DNA of 64,000 bases, taken from Paracoccaceae bacterium. GTDB lineage: Bacteria > Pseudomonadota > Alphaproteobacteria > Rhodobacterales > Rhodobacteraceae. This document shows, piece by piece, positions 8,957 through 17,510 of the stretch; the first letter of the stretch is position 1; every line of letters begins with the position of its first letter. The notes beneath the pieces were generated by a model, which was not told where the DNA came from, did no database searches, and saw only the letters and a list, made by a program, of their open reading frames with translations. The position numbers were made by a program, and so were the translations under genes. The DNA lies in contig JAFWNM010000007.1 in NCBI GenBank assembly GCA_017510335.1, forward strand, positions 124,001 to 188,000, given 5' to 3'.

Positions 8957-9273
8957 CGCTGACATATTACGCGTTGACGGGGGCTGTGCTGGTGGGGCTG
9001 GGGGCCTATGGCCTGCTGGCAGTGCCGCATCTGATCCGCAGGATCATTGCCTTCAACCTGATGGGGTCCGGGCTGTTCCTGTTTTTTGGCGCGGCGGGCG
9101 CGCGCGGTGGGGTGCCCGATGCCATTCCGCAGGCGCTGATTATCACGGGCATTGTCGTGGCGCTGTCGGCCAGTGCGCTGGCCGTTGGGTTGGTGGTGGC
9201 GCTGGCGCGACGGTCTGGCAAGGCATTTTTGCCCGATGACTATCCTGCTGATGACGAAGACCGCGCGCCATGA
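8953..9273 (+). CDS. mrpC: Mrp/Mnh antiporter subunit C (NuoK-like)
   Basis: NuoK/MrpC-type subunit of 106 residues with three transmembrane helices. The family signature LIRRIIAFNLMGSGLFLFF follows the first helix and DAIPQALIITGIVVALSASAL forms the third, with the DPxPQALVLT-like motif that marks MrpC. Short acidic C-terminus. Four-base overlaps with the genes on both sides indicate translational coupling throughout the operon. Confidence 0.9.
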   Translation: MTLTYYALTGAVLVGLGAYGLLAVPHLIRRIIAFNLMGSGLFLFFGAAGARGGVPDAIPQALIITGIVVALSASALAVGLVVALARRSGKAFLPDDYPADDEDRAP

Positions 9274-10742
9274 GTGCGCTTGTGGCTGTTCTGACGCTGC
9301 CGCTTGTCGCCGCCCTTGGGGTGTTTGTGGTGCCTGCGCGCCTGCGTGTGCCGATGGCGCTGGCCAGTGCGGCCATGATCACAGGGGCGGCGCTGGCACT
9401 GTGCGTGACGGTGGCGCGCGGCGGGCCGGTCATGCTGATGGCCGGGGGATGGGCGCCGCCCATCGGAATTGCCCTGCGCGCGGACGGGTTGGCGGCTGCG
9501 CTGATCATAATGACCGCGCTGGTCATGGGGGCTGTGACATGTGCCGCATGGTTTGAAGCAAGCCCCGCCCGGGCCGGGCCGCGCATGGCTTTCGGGTTCT
9601 GGCCGCTTATGCTGCTGCTTTGGGGGGCGCTGAACGCGGTTTATTTGTCGCGCGATCTGTTCAATCTGTATGTGGGCCTTGAATTGATCAGTCTGGCGGC
9701 AGTGGCGCTGGCCGCACTTTCGGGCACGGCACAGGCCTTCGCAGCGGCGCTGCGCTACATGATTTTTGCCTTGGCAGGCTCGCTGCTGTATCTGGCGGGG
9801 GTTGTGCTTGCCTATGCCGCGCATGGCACGCTGGATATCGGGCTGTTGACTGCGCGCACCCCTGCCCAAGGCGACGCGCTGGCCCTGGGGCTGATGACAG
9901 CGGGCCTGCTGGCCAAAACGGCGCTGTTTCCGTTCCATGTCTGGTTGCCCCCTGCCCATGCCAGCGCACCGGCACCCGCCTCGGCGCTGTTGTCGGCGCT
10001 GGTGCCAAAAGCGTCTTTCCTGATCCTGATGCGGCTGTGGTTCGAGGCAATGCCCGATCTGGCGACCCCGGCTGCGCTGCTGGCGCTGGCCGTCCCTGGC
10101 GCGGCGGCGGTGTTGTGGGGCGGGGTGCTGGCGCTGGTGCAAAAACGCCTGAAACTGATCATCGCCTATTCGACTGTGGCGCAATTGGGATACATGTTTC
10201 TGGTGTTCCCGCTGGCGGGCGGGGGCGGGGCGGCGCAGCCCTGGGCGGCCGGGGCATGGACAGGGGCGGTCTTTCATGCGCTAAGTCACGGACTTGCCAA
10301 GGCTGCGATGTTTCTGGCCGCAGGCATTTATATCGCCGCTGTCGGCAGTGACCGGCTTGGGGATTTGCGCGGTCTGGCACGCGCGTTGCCGATGACGGGC
10401 TTTGCCTTCGCGCTGGCCGCGATCACGCTGATGGGACTGCCGCCATCGGGCGGGTTTACCGCGAAATACCTGCTGATGACATCGGCCTTTGCGGCGGGGC
10501 AATGGCCATGGGCGCTGCTGCTTGCGGGCGGGGGCTTGCTGGCGGCGGGCTATTTTTACCGCCCCATGGTGGCACTGTTTGCGCGCGATGCCCGCGTGCC
10601 CCTGCTGCGTTCGATCCCGCGCGCATGGCAAAGCGTGCCGCTGGTGCTGGCTGTCCTGTCCATCATGCTGGGCCTGCTGTCTGCCACACCGTTCGATCTG
10701 TTGCAGGTGGGGCGGCCACCCCCCGCATCGGAGGGGTTATGA
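9270..10742 (+). CDS. mrpD: Antiporter-like proton-conducting subunit 1 (MrpD/NuoM-N family)
   Basis: Large membrane subunit of 490 residues from the proton-conducting antiporter family shared with complex I. Key ion-path residues are present: a TM5 Glu in NLYVGLELISL, a TM7 Lys in LLAKTALFPFH with the HVWLPPAHA loop, a TM8 Lys in LVPKASFL, and the helix-breaking KLIIAYSTVAQLG segment. This is the best MrpD candidate of the three paralogues here. It overlaps the next paralogue by four bases. Confidence 0.88.
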   Translation: MSALVAVLTLPLVAALGVFVVPARLRVPMALASAAMITGAALALCVTVARGGPVMLMAGGWAPPIGIALRADGLAAALIIMTALVMGAVTCAAWFEASPARAGPRMAFGFWPLMLLLWGALNAVYLSRDLFNLYVGLELISLAAVALAALSGTAQAFAAALRYMIFALAGSLLYLAGVVLAYAAHGTLDIGLLTARTPAQGDALALGLMTAGLLAKTALFPFHVWLPPAHASAPAPASALLSALVPKASFLILMRLWFEAMPDLATPAALLALAVPGAAAVLWGGVLALVQKRLKLIIAYSTVAQLGYMFLVFPLAGGGGAAQPWAAGAWTGAVFHALSHGLAKAAMFLAAGIYIAAVGSDRLGDLRGLARALPMTGFAFALAAITLMGLPPSGGFTAKYLLMTSAFAAGQWPWALLLAGGGLLAAGYFYRPMVALFARDARVPLLRSIPRAWQSVPLVLAVLSIMLGLLSATPFDLLQVGRPPPASEGL

Positions 10743-12202
10743 CCGCTGCCCTGCCTGTGCTGATCGTGCTGACCTCGCTTGTGCCGGCTTGCGTGACGTT
10801 CTTTCTGGCGCAGGACAGCCACCGCCTGCGCAATGGCCTGAACCTGAGCGGGGCAGTGCTGAAGCTGGCGCTGATTGTCTGGATGCTGTTTGCGGTGGCG
10901 GGTGGTGCCAGCTATGAAGCCACGCTGCCGCTTGCACCGGGCCTTGTGATCTTGCTGCGGGTGGACGCGCTGGCGCTGCTGTTCATTTCGCTTTCTGCGG
11001 CGCTGTGGTTTGCGACCACGATCTATGCCATCGCCTATTTCGGCAAGAAGGCAGAATTATCGCGCTTTTTCGGGTTCTTCAGCCTGTGTGTGGCCGCGAC
11101 CACGGGGCTTGCGCTGTCGGGGTCGCTGATTTCGTTTTTCATCTTCTTTGAATTGCTAACCCTGTCCACATGGCCGTTGGTGGCGCATAAGCAAGACAAG
11201 CCCTCGCTTGCGGCGGCGCGGGCGTATCTGGCTTATGCCTTGCCCGGATCGGCGGCGCTGTTATGGGCGATCATCTGGCTGGAAAGTGCCACAGGGCCGG
11301 TTCTGTTTACCGACCCCCCTGACCTGAGCGTGCTGGAGCCGGGCGCGCTGCGCGCCATTTTCGCGCTGTTCATCATCGGGGTGGGGGTCAAGGCCGCGCT
11401 GGTGCCGTTGCATGGCTGGTTGCCTGCCGCAATGGCCGCGCCTGCGCCGGTGTCGGCATTGCTGCATGCGGTGGCGGTGGTCAAGGCCGGCGCATTCGGG
11501 GTGGTGCGCGTGATCTATGATGTGTTCGGCGCGGGCAATGTTGTGGCGCTTGGGGTGGGGTGGCCCTTGGCCGTGCTGGCATCGGTTACCATTCTGTGGG
11601 GGTCGCTGCGTGCCTTGCAGCAAGATGAAATCAAGAAACGGCTGGCCTATTCCACAGTCAGTCAGGTCAGTTACATCATTCTGGGGGCGGCACTGGCCAG
11701 TCCGCTGGCCATGATCGGCGGGTTGGTGCATCTGATCCACCAGGGATTGATGAAAATCACGCTGTTCTTCTGCGCGGGTATATATGACGAGCGTGCGGGC
11801 GTGAAAAAGATTACGGGCCTGAATGGCATGGGGCGGCGCTTGCCCTGGACGTCTGTGTGCTTCAGTCTGGGGGCTATGGGCATGATCGGGCTGCCGCCAA
11901 TGGCAGGGTTTGTCAGCAAGTTCTATCTTGGTCTTGGGGGGCTGCAGGCGGGCGCACCGTGGGTGCTGGGGGTGCTTGCGGCATCGACATTGCTGAACGC
12001 GGCCTATTTTCTGCCCTTGCTGTATCGGTTGTGGGTTCTGCCTGCGCCTGAAGATGCAAAAGGCGATGAACGCGCGCCCGGGCTGGTGGTGCCAGCGGTT
12101 GTTACGGCGGCTGCCTCCTTGGGGGTGGGTTTGCTGGCGGCCAGCCCGATAAGCCCGCTAAGCTGGGCCACACTGATTGTCACGCGGGAGTATGGACCAT
12201 GA
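10739..12202 (+). CDS. Antiporter-like proton-conducting subunit 2
   Basis: Second antiporter-family subunit, 487 residues, about 14 transmembrane helices. It keeps the TM5 Glu (FFIFFELLTLS), the TM7 Lys (GVGVKAALVPLHGWLPAAM) and the TM8 Lys (HAVAVVKAGAF), so it should be able to conduct protons. It also has KKRLAYSTVSQVSY, typical of the half-channel helix. It may take the place of the N-terminal module of MrpA, which is otherwise missing. It overlaps its neighbours by four bases on each side. Confidence 0.86.
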   Translation: MTAALPVLIVLTSLVPACVTFFLAQDSHRLRNGLNLSGAVLKLALIVWMLFAVAGGASYEATLPLAPGLVILLRVDALALLFISLSAALWFATTIYAIAYFGKKAELSRFFGFFSLCVAATTGLALSGSLISFFIFFELLTLSTWPLVAHKQDKPSLAAARAYLAYALPGSAALLWAIIWLESATGPVLFTDPPDLSVLEPGALRAIFALFIIGVGVKAALVPLHGWLPAAMAAPAPVSALLHAVAVVKAGAFGVVRVIYDVFGAGNVVALGVGWPLAVLASVTILWGSLRALQQDEIKKRLAYSTVSQVSYIILGAALASPLAMIGGLVHLIHQGLMKITLFFCAGIYDERAGVKKITGLNGMGRRLPWTSVCFSLGAMGMIGLPPMAGFVSKFYLGLGGLQAGAPWVLGVLAASTLLNAAYFLPLLYRLWVLPAPEDAKGDERAPGLVVPAVVTAAASLGVGLLAASPISPLSWATLIVTREYGP

Positions 12203-13854
12203 CCGCGCTGTATTCGGGCACATTTTTGCCGTTGGGCGTGCTGGTCTGGCCGCTGCTGGTGGGGTTGGTGGCCATGGTGGTGTGGTCGCGGGGGGCGTTG
12301 TGGGTCTTGCCGCTGGCCCCGGTGCCCGCGCTGGGCTTTGTGGTGGCGGGGGCGCCGGGCAGTGTGGTGGTGCCAGACCTGCTGTTGGGGGTGCATCTGG
12401 GCATTGTTCCGGGGGGCGCGTTACTGCTGGGCATGACCGCGCTGGTGTGGACAGTGGCTGGCATGCATGCGGCGCTGACCCTGCGCGCGGGGCCGCAAGC
12501 GGCGGTTTTCGCGGGTTTCTGGTGCGTGACACTGGCGGGGAACTTGGGCGTTTTTCTGGCGGGTGACATTGTCACCTTCTATCTGGCATTTGCGGCGGTG
12601 TCGCTGGCGGCGTGGTTTCTGGTGATCCATGAACGCACCCAAAAGGCGCTGGCGGCGGGCAGGCAGTATATTACCCTGGCGGTTCTGGGCGAAGCTGCGC
12701 TGTTGGTCGGCCTGATGATAGGGGCGGCCGCTGCGGAAGATTTGCACATCGCGTCAGTGCGCGCAGCCTTGGTTGATGCGCCGCTGGGGCCGCTTGGCGT
12801 GGCGGCGCTGGTTCTGGGGTTCGGGATAAAGGCGGGGATGGTGCCGCTGCATCTGTGGTTGCCGGTTGCGCATCCGGCGGCCCCTGTGCCCGGTTCGGCG
12901 GTCTTGTCGGGCGCGATCGTCAATGCCGGGCTGATTGGCATGATGCTGTTCGTGCCAGACGGCACAGGATGGGGGGATGTGCTGGTGGCCGCGGGTCTTG
13001 TGGGCGGGTTCGGGGCCGCGCTTTGGGGCCTGACGCAGCGCAACCCGAAGGCAGTTCTGGCCTATTCCACCATCAGCCAGATGGGGTTGATGCTGATGCT
13101 TGTGGGCGCAGGGTCGGCGGGTGTGGCGTATTACGCGTTCCATCACGGGCTTGCGAAGGCGGCCTTGTTTTTATGCGTTGGTGTCATGGCCGCAGCGCAG
13201 ACCCCGCGCCAGCGCGGCGCAACGCTGGGGCTTGTCGTGCTTGTGGCGCTGTCGGTCGCGGGGCTGCCGCTGACGGGCGGGGGGGTGGCGAAACTGGCGG
13301 GCAAACAAGGGCTGCCCGACGCCCTGTCCCTTGTCCTGACGCTAAGCAGTATGACCACAACGCTTGTCTTGGTGTGGTTCGTGCTGCGGCTGGCGCAGGC
13401 CCCCGCACCGCCACTGGCCCCGTCCCCCCTGTGGCGCAGCCTGTTTGCCGGTGCGGCGGTTCTGGGCGGGCTGGCGCTTGTTGCGCCCTGGGCAGTTTGG
13501 GGCCATGCAACCGGGTTGCCCACCGGCTATCCGGCGCAGCCCGCCAATATGTTTGCAGGGATATGGCCCTTGCTGGCAGGGCTGGGTGCCGCCGCGCTGA
13601 TCCCGGGGCAGAGGCTGCCGGAATACCCCCCCGGCGATATTCTGGCGCTGCTGCGTTGGCGTGGCGGGGGCTGGTCAGGTCGGGCGGGGGCCGCACGGTC
13701 TGCCGCCCCGCGCCGACACTGGCGGCGGGCGGTGTTGCGCGCCTTGCTGCATGTCAGGCGTCTTGAAACCCATATGCGCCCCTGGCCGCGCGCCGGTTGG
13801 GTGTTGATCGTCACGGCATTGACGTTCTCGGGCCTTGTCTTGTGGACACTCTGA
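12199..13854 (+). CDS. Antiporter-like subunit 3, degenerate ion-path residues
   Basis: Third and last antiporter-family subunit, 551 residues. The TM7 Lys is present (GFGIKAGMVPLHLWLP) and so is AVLAYSTISQMGLM. However, the position of the TM5 Glu reads YLAFAAVSLAAW and the TM8 Lys position reads AIVNAGLIG. Both residues needed for proton transfer in this family thus seem to be replaced. The C-terminal ~70 residues are Arg-rich and hydrophilic before a final helix. It may be a structural or lateral subunit rather than a proton channel. The stop is only 12 bases from the convergent DUF1428 gene. Confidence 0.8.
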   Translation: MTALYSGTFLPLGVLVWPLLVGLVAMVVWSRGALWVLPLAPVPALGFVVAGAPGSVVVPDLLLGVHLGIVPGGALLLGMTALVWTVAGMHAALTLRAGPQAAVFAGFWCVTLAGNLGVFLAGDIVTFYLAFAAVSLAAWFLVIHERTQKALAAGRQYITLAVLGEAALLVGLMIGAAAAEDLHIASVRAALVDAPLGPLGVAALVLGFGIKAGMVPLHLWLPVAHPAAPVPGSAVLSGAIVNAGLIGMMLFVPDGTGWGDVLVAAGLVGGFGAALWGLTQRNPKAVLAYSTISQMGLMLMLVGAGSAGVAYYAFHHGLAKAALFLCVGVMAAAQTPRQRGATLGLVVLVALSVAGLPLTGGGVAKLAGKQGLPDALSLVLTLSSMTTTLVLVWFVLRLAQAPAPPLAPSPLWRSLFAGAAVLGGLALVAPWAVWGHATGLPTGYPAQPANMFAGIWPLLAGLGAAALIPGQRLPEYPPGDILALLRWRGGGWSGRAGAARSAAPRRHWRRAVLRALLHVRRLETHMRPWPRAGWVLIVTALTFSGLVLWTL

Positions 13855-13866
13855 CCGGCGCATCCC

Positions 13867-14592
13867 TCAGGGGGGGGATGCGGAATCAAACAAGGGTGTA
13901 AAACCCGCCCACATCATCCGCATACCGTCAAAGGGCATTTCCGACATGTCCATTTCGCCCATGTCGGCCTCCATCGCCTTGGCTGCGGCATCGCAGGTGG
14001 CGCGGTCGGGCCAGGCGGTCCAGCTGAAGACGGGCACTTCGCCGTCCTTGGCCTTGGTTGCGCGGTAGAAATCCGTCACCTTGCCATGGGGTACATCTTC
14101 GCCCCAGCCTTCGACCATGCCTGTTGCGCCGCCCTTGCTGAACATCTTCCACCCCTCATCCGCCATTTTTGCATAGGCGGTCTTGTTCTGCGCGGGAACT
14201 GCCAGAATAAAACCCTGATAATAGCCCGCCCCCATAAATGCCCCTGCTGAATAAACGGGGGCAAATCCCCCAAAGATCATGCGCGTGCCATCAAAGGGCA
14301 TTTTGGGCAGGTTGGCCATTGCCGGGTCGTTTTGCATTTTTGCCCATGCGGCATCCGCCGTCATTTTGTCGGGCCATTCGATCCAGGAAAAGGTGATCGC
14401 TTCATCTGGCTTGGCATCCACTGCGCCATAGAAGTCCGTGACCTTGCCCTTCGGCACATCCTCGCCCCATGTTTCAACCATGCGGTTGGCCCCATAGGAC
14501 TGGAACAGGGGCCAGGTTGCCGCGACATGGCGTGCATAATCGGTTTTATTGGCAGTTGGCACGGCTGCGACCGCGCCTGTGAAGTAAGTCAT
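13867..14592 (-). CDS. Tandem DUF1428 (YbaA-like) protein
   Basis: 241-residue protein made of two consecutive DUF1428 domains, each with the dimeric alpha/beta-barrel-type fold. Each half opens with FTGAVAAVP or QGFILAVP and carries the same landmarks: MVETWGEDVPKGKVTDFY versus MVEGWGEDVPHGKVTDFY, and MPFDGTRMIFGGFAP versus MPFDGMRMMWAGFTP. Single-domain YbaA is about 117 residues, so this is an internal duplication. Function is unknown in the family. It is divergent from an HxlR regulator that probably controls it. The stop codon follows directly on a C-run at 13870-13877, so the exact C-terminus depends on correct homopolymer length. Confidence 0.85.
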   Translation of the reverse strand: MTYFTGAVAAVPTANKTDYARHVAATWPLFQSYGANRMVETWGEDVPKGKVTDFYGAVDAKPDEAITFSWIEWPDKMTADAAWAKMQNDPAMANLPKMPFDGTRMIFGGFAPVYSAGAFMGAGYYQGFILAVPAQNKTAYAKMADEGWKMFSKGGATGMVEGWGEDVPHGKVTDFYRATKAKDGEVPVFSWTAWPDRATCDAAAKAMEADMGEMDMSEMPFDGMRMMWAGFTPLFDSASPP

Positions 14593-14659
14593 GCTATGTC
14601 ACCTTTTTGCTGGGGGGTGCCCGGGCGATTCCCGCTTGAAGTTTCAGCGTGTCACGGTT

Positions 14660-14676
14660 AGTTGTAAAAAACAACT
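14660..14676. promoter_or_regulatory. Palindromic operator candidate for the HxlR regulator
   Basis: Perfect inverted repeat AGTTGT (14660-14665), spacer AAAAA, ACAACT (14671-14676) in the 99-base region between the divergent DUF1428 and HxlR genes, 16 bases before the regulator start. HxlR proteins bind as dimers to such sites, often containing GTA/AC-type half-sites. The location suits control of both genes. Confidence 0.55.
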
Positions 14677-14691
14677 ATTGGTATTAAAAGA

Positions 14692-15348
14692 ATGGGAAGA
14701 AAAGTAAAGGATACGCGCATCCGCTATGATGAAGGGTGCCTGGCGGCGCATGCGCTGAACCTTGTCGGGGACCGCTGGGCGCTGTTGGTCGTGCGTGAAC
14801 TGATGTTCGCGCCCAAACGCTTCCAGATGATCCGCGCAGGCATGCCCGGCGTTACGGCAAGTGTGCTGACCGGGCGTCTGGCGCAGCTTGAACAGGCGGG
14901 GGTTGTTGATCATGATGACCGGCTTGGCATTTATGCGCTGACCCCTGCCGGGCGCGGTTTGCTTCCGGTGCTGGAAGCGCTGTGCCGTTGGGCGCTGCTT
15001 GTGCCCGGGCATGATCCGACGCGATTCATCAGCCCGTCGGCATTGATGATTTCCATGGGCGTTAATCTGGTGCCGGACCTTGCGCAGGGGCAAACAGTGC
15101 TGGCGGGGTTTGATTTTGGCAGCGAAGCTTTCGAGATGCGCTTGGCGGTGGGGCGCTTGCGGACAGTGTCTGTCCCCGAACCCGATGCACCCTTCGTGCT
15201 GTCCGGCACGGGAAACACATTGGCGATGGCGGTTTATGGACCCCAGCCGTTGGCCGTGTTGACATCGCAAGGCAGTGTCGGCGCCCAGGGTGATCTGGGT
15301 GCCGCACAGGAATTTTTGGCGCTGTTCAGACTGGCCCCGCAGGCGTGA
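14692..15348 (+). CDS. HxlR-family transcriptional regulator
   Basis: Winged-helix regulator of the HxlR/MarR-like group, 218 residues. The N-terminal DNA-binding domain shows LVGDRWALLVVRELMFAPKRF and TASVLTGRLAQLEQAGVV, the family hallmark. The C-terminal ~100 residues form an extra domain found in longer HxlR proteins, whose role is unknown. It is divergent from the tandem DUF1428 gene, with a perfect 17-bp palindrome between them. Its stop lies seven bases from the convergent GH42 gene. Confidence 0.88.
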   Translation: MGRKVKDTRIRYDEGCLAAHALNLVGDRWALLVVRELMFAPKRFQMIRAGMPGVTASVLTGRLAQLEQAGVVDHDDRLGIYALTPAGRGLLPVLEALCRWALLVPGHDPTRFISPSALMISMGVNLVPDLAQGQTVLAGFDFGSEAFEMRLAVGRLRTVSVPEPDAPFVLSGTGNTLAMAVYGPQPLAVLTSQGSVGAQGDLGAAQEFLALFRLAPQA

Positions 15349-15355
15349 CCCGCAT

Positions 15356-17470
15356 TTATGACTGTGGCCCCAGATCAAGCACCAGCCCGTCACGGGCGGG
15401 CACGCTGATCCTGTCATCTGTTGGTTTCGCCCCCCAAAGCGCTGCCTGCGGCACCACGGCCTTGCCATCAAGCAGCAGACGCCCGCTTTGTGCGGTGTGC
15501 GTGGGGTTGATAACCCAAAGATAGCGATGCGCCCTGTCCTGATGCAGCCGCGCGACCAGATGCGGGTTTGCGGTGGCAATGCGCGGGCGCAGGGCGGCGA
15601 AATCCAGACAGGCGCGGAACCACGCGGCCCCGTCATTGCGCCCCGCTTCTTTGGCGGCCCAATAGCCGACCGAAACGTGACTTCCCACCAGCAAGGTTTT
15701 TCCCTTGCCGAAACTGTGGGAAATAATCGCATGTCCGCCCTCCACGAAGGACGCCAACGCGGTGCCACCTTTGGGCAGATAGCTTTGCCGGAAGCCACCG
15801 CAGGGCAGCATATGGCCATCCATGACAATGGCGGACCGCCCCGCAATGTCTGGCATGAACTCCACGTCGTCCTCGGTCGCGCCGAAAACGCTGTCAAGCT
15901 GGTTGCCGGGCTGGCGAATGCGCACGCGCCCGCGATCCCCGAAATACCCCGGGCAGGCTTCTGAAATCAGGGTGCCGCCTTGTTCGACCCAGTCGCACAG
16001 GCGCGCGACCAGTGCCTGCGGCAGCAAGATGGGGTAGGGCGCATACAGCGTGTCATGGCTGTCAAGATCATCGGAATGCACCCAGTCGGGTTGCACGCCA
16101 AGGTCGAAAAAGCCGCGATATGCCCCCCACATGGCCTGTTCATAGGTTTTGAAGCCGCCTTCATGGCTAAGCAGATAGTCCCAGGACTGTGCCTCGGGGA
16201 CCAGAAGTATGCCGATCTCGCCGCGCACCGGCTGCGCTTTCATTGCGCGGGATTGTTCGGGTGCATTCGTCCAGCGGGCAATTTCGGCCGCCGATTGGGA
16301 CCGGCTGGTGGGTGACCCGTCCATCGCATATGACCCGAAAGCCCCGAAAAGCGGCCCGTCCAGCAAGGGACGATAACGCAGGTTCATCATTCCGCGCGCC
16401 CCCGCCGCAAAAGAGGCCAGCGACCAAAGGCGGATATCCTCGGCGTCTGCAACGCGGGCATCCGCCTTGTCGCGGCCCATCACCTGCGGTTGCATCCATA
16501 GCGGCCCGCCCTGCCGTTCGGCATGCCAGAACGGTTTGCCGCGTGACGCGCCGCGGATCAGGTCGCCAGCGAAGAAATTGCGCCATGGCTGGTTGCCCTT
16601 GCGCGCGGCAATCCATGTATAGCCGTAAGTGTCCACCTGCGCGGCCGCGCGCCAGTCGTTGCAGCCATGCCCGGCCATTGCGGTGACCGCCCCCGCGATA
16701 CCGTGGGACATGATCGCGGCGTCCGGGTCTGCTGCGCGCAGGGTGGCAATCTTGTCGTCGACATGGCGGTAGAAATTGTCCTCTCGGAAGGCAAGCCAGT
16801 CAAGGTTTTCGGCATAGGGCTGCACCTGACGGGGCGGCATGACATCATCCCATTGGGCATAGGAATAGCGGTGCCATGCTGTGGCCAGTGTATCAAGGTC
16901 ACCATATTTCATTTGCAACCAGCGCCGAAATGCAGCGGCTGTCTGGTCCGAGAAATCGAAATCAGGCTGGTAGTTCACCTCGTTGTTGACATCATATCCC
17001 AGTAGACCGGGATGGCCGCGATAGCGGGTTGCCATCACTGTCAGAAACCCCATGACGGCGTCGTGGACCTCTGGCGCGTTCAGCGTCAACGCGCCGGCCC
17101 CGCCCAGCCCCTGCCCGAACCCGCCCACTGCCGCCGACGGACTAAGCGTCGAGGCCATGGTCGTTCCGTCCGCCCGCCGTTGCACCGCATGGGACAGCTT
17201 GCGTTGCAGCCAGTCCGGCGCGGCCATGGTGAATTCGGCAATGACAGTGGCCATGCCATGTTCGGCGGCCAAATCCAGTTGCCGGTCGCAATCATCCCAG
17301 TCATAGACGCCGGGACGGCGTTCGATGGCCGACCACATGAACCAGTGGCGAAACGTGTTCAACCCGTCAGCGGCGGCCTGTGCATAATCGCGCGCCCAGT
17401 CCTGCGCCGGGGGGTTGGATTTGCGGAAATACACGGCACCGAAGGGAACCTGTGGGGGGCTGGCGGGCAT
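15356..17470 (-). CDS. Beta-galactosidase, glycoside hydrolase family 42
   Basis: Hydrolyses beta-galactosides (some members take alpha-arabinosides); cytoplasmic, no signal peptide. 704 residues, close to the usual length. The TIM barrel begins with FGAVYFRK and contains the acid/base Glu164 in YDVNNEVNY and the nucleophile Glu318 in FWHAERQGG. A trimerisation domain and a small beta C-terminal domain follow. It is the last gene of the carbohydrate operon, 40 bases after the reductase gene. Together with the oligosaccharide-type ABC importer it suggests uptake of a galactose- or arabinose-containing oligosaccharide and intracellular cleavage. Confidence 0.88.
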   Translation of the reverse strand: MPASPPQVPFGAVYFRKSNPPAQDWARDYAQAAADGLNTFRHWFMWSAIERRPGVYDWDDCDRQLDLAAEHGMATVIAEFTMAAPDWLQRKLSHAVQRRADGTTMASTLSPSAAVGGFGQGLGGAGALTLNAPEVHDAVMGFLTVMATRYRGHPGLLGYDVNNEVNYQPDFDFSDQTAAAFRRWLQMKYGDLDTLATAWHRYSYAQWDDVMPPRQVQPYAENLDWLAFREDNFYRHVDDKIATLRAADPDAAIMSHGIAGAVTAMAGHGCNDWRAAAQVDTYGYTWIAARKGNQPWRNFFAGDLIRGASRGKPFWHAERQGGPLWMQPQVMGRDKADARVADAEDIRLWSLASFAAGARGMMNLRYRPLLDGPLFGAFGSYAMDGSPTSRSQSAAEIARWTNAPEQSRAMKAQPVRGEIGILLVPEAQSWDYLLSHEGGFKTYEQAMWGAYRGFFDLGVQPDWVHSDDLDSHDTLYAPYPILLPQALVARLCDWVEQGGTLISEACPGYFGDRGRVRIRQPGNQLDSVFGATEDDVEFMPDIAGRSAIVMDGHMLPCGGFRQSYLPKGGTALASFVEGGHAIISHSFGKGKTLLVGSHVSVGYWAAKEAGRNDGAAWFRACLDFAALRPRIATANPHLVARLHQDRAHRYLWVINPTHTAQSGRLLLDGKAVVPQAALWGAKPTDDRISVPARDGLVLDLGPQS

Positions 17471-17510
17471 GATAAGGCCTTTCGCGTTGGCAATAAAACA
17501 GGTGGCGCGG

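Noticed and set aside
6924-13854. Membrane-bound hydrogenase or complex I-like oxidoreductase
   Set aside because: The antiporter modules resemble MBH/NuoLMN, but no NiFe-hydrogenase, quinone-site or iron-sulfur subunit gene adjoins the operon.
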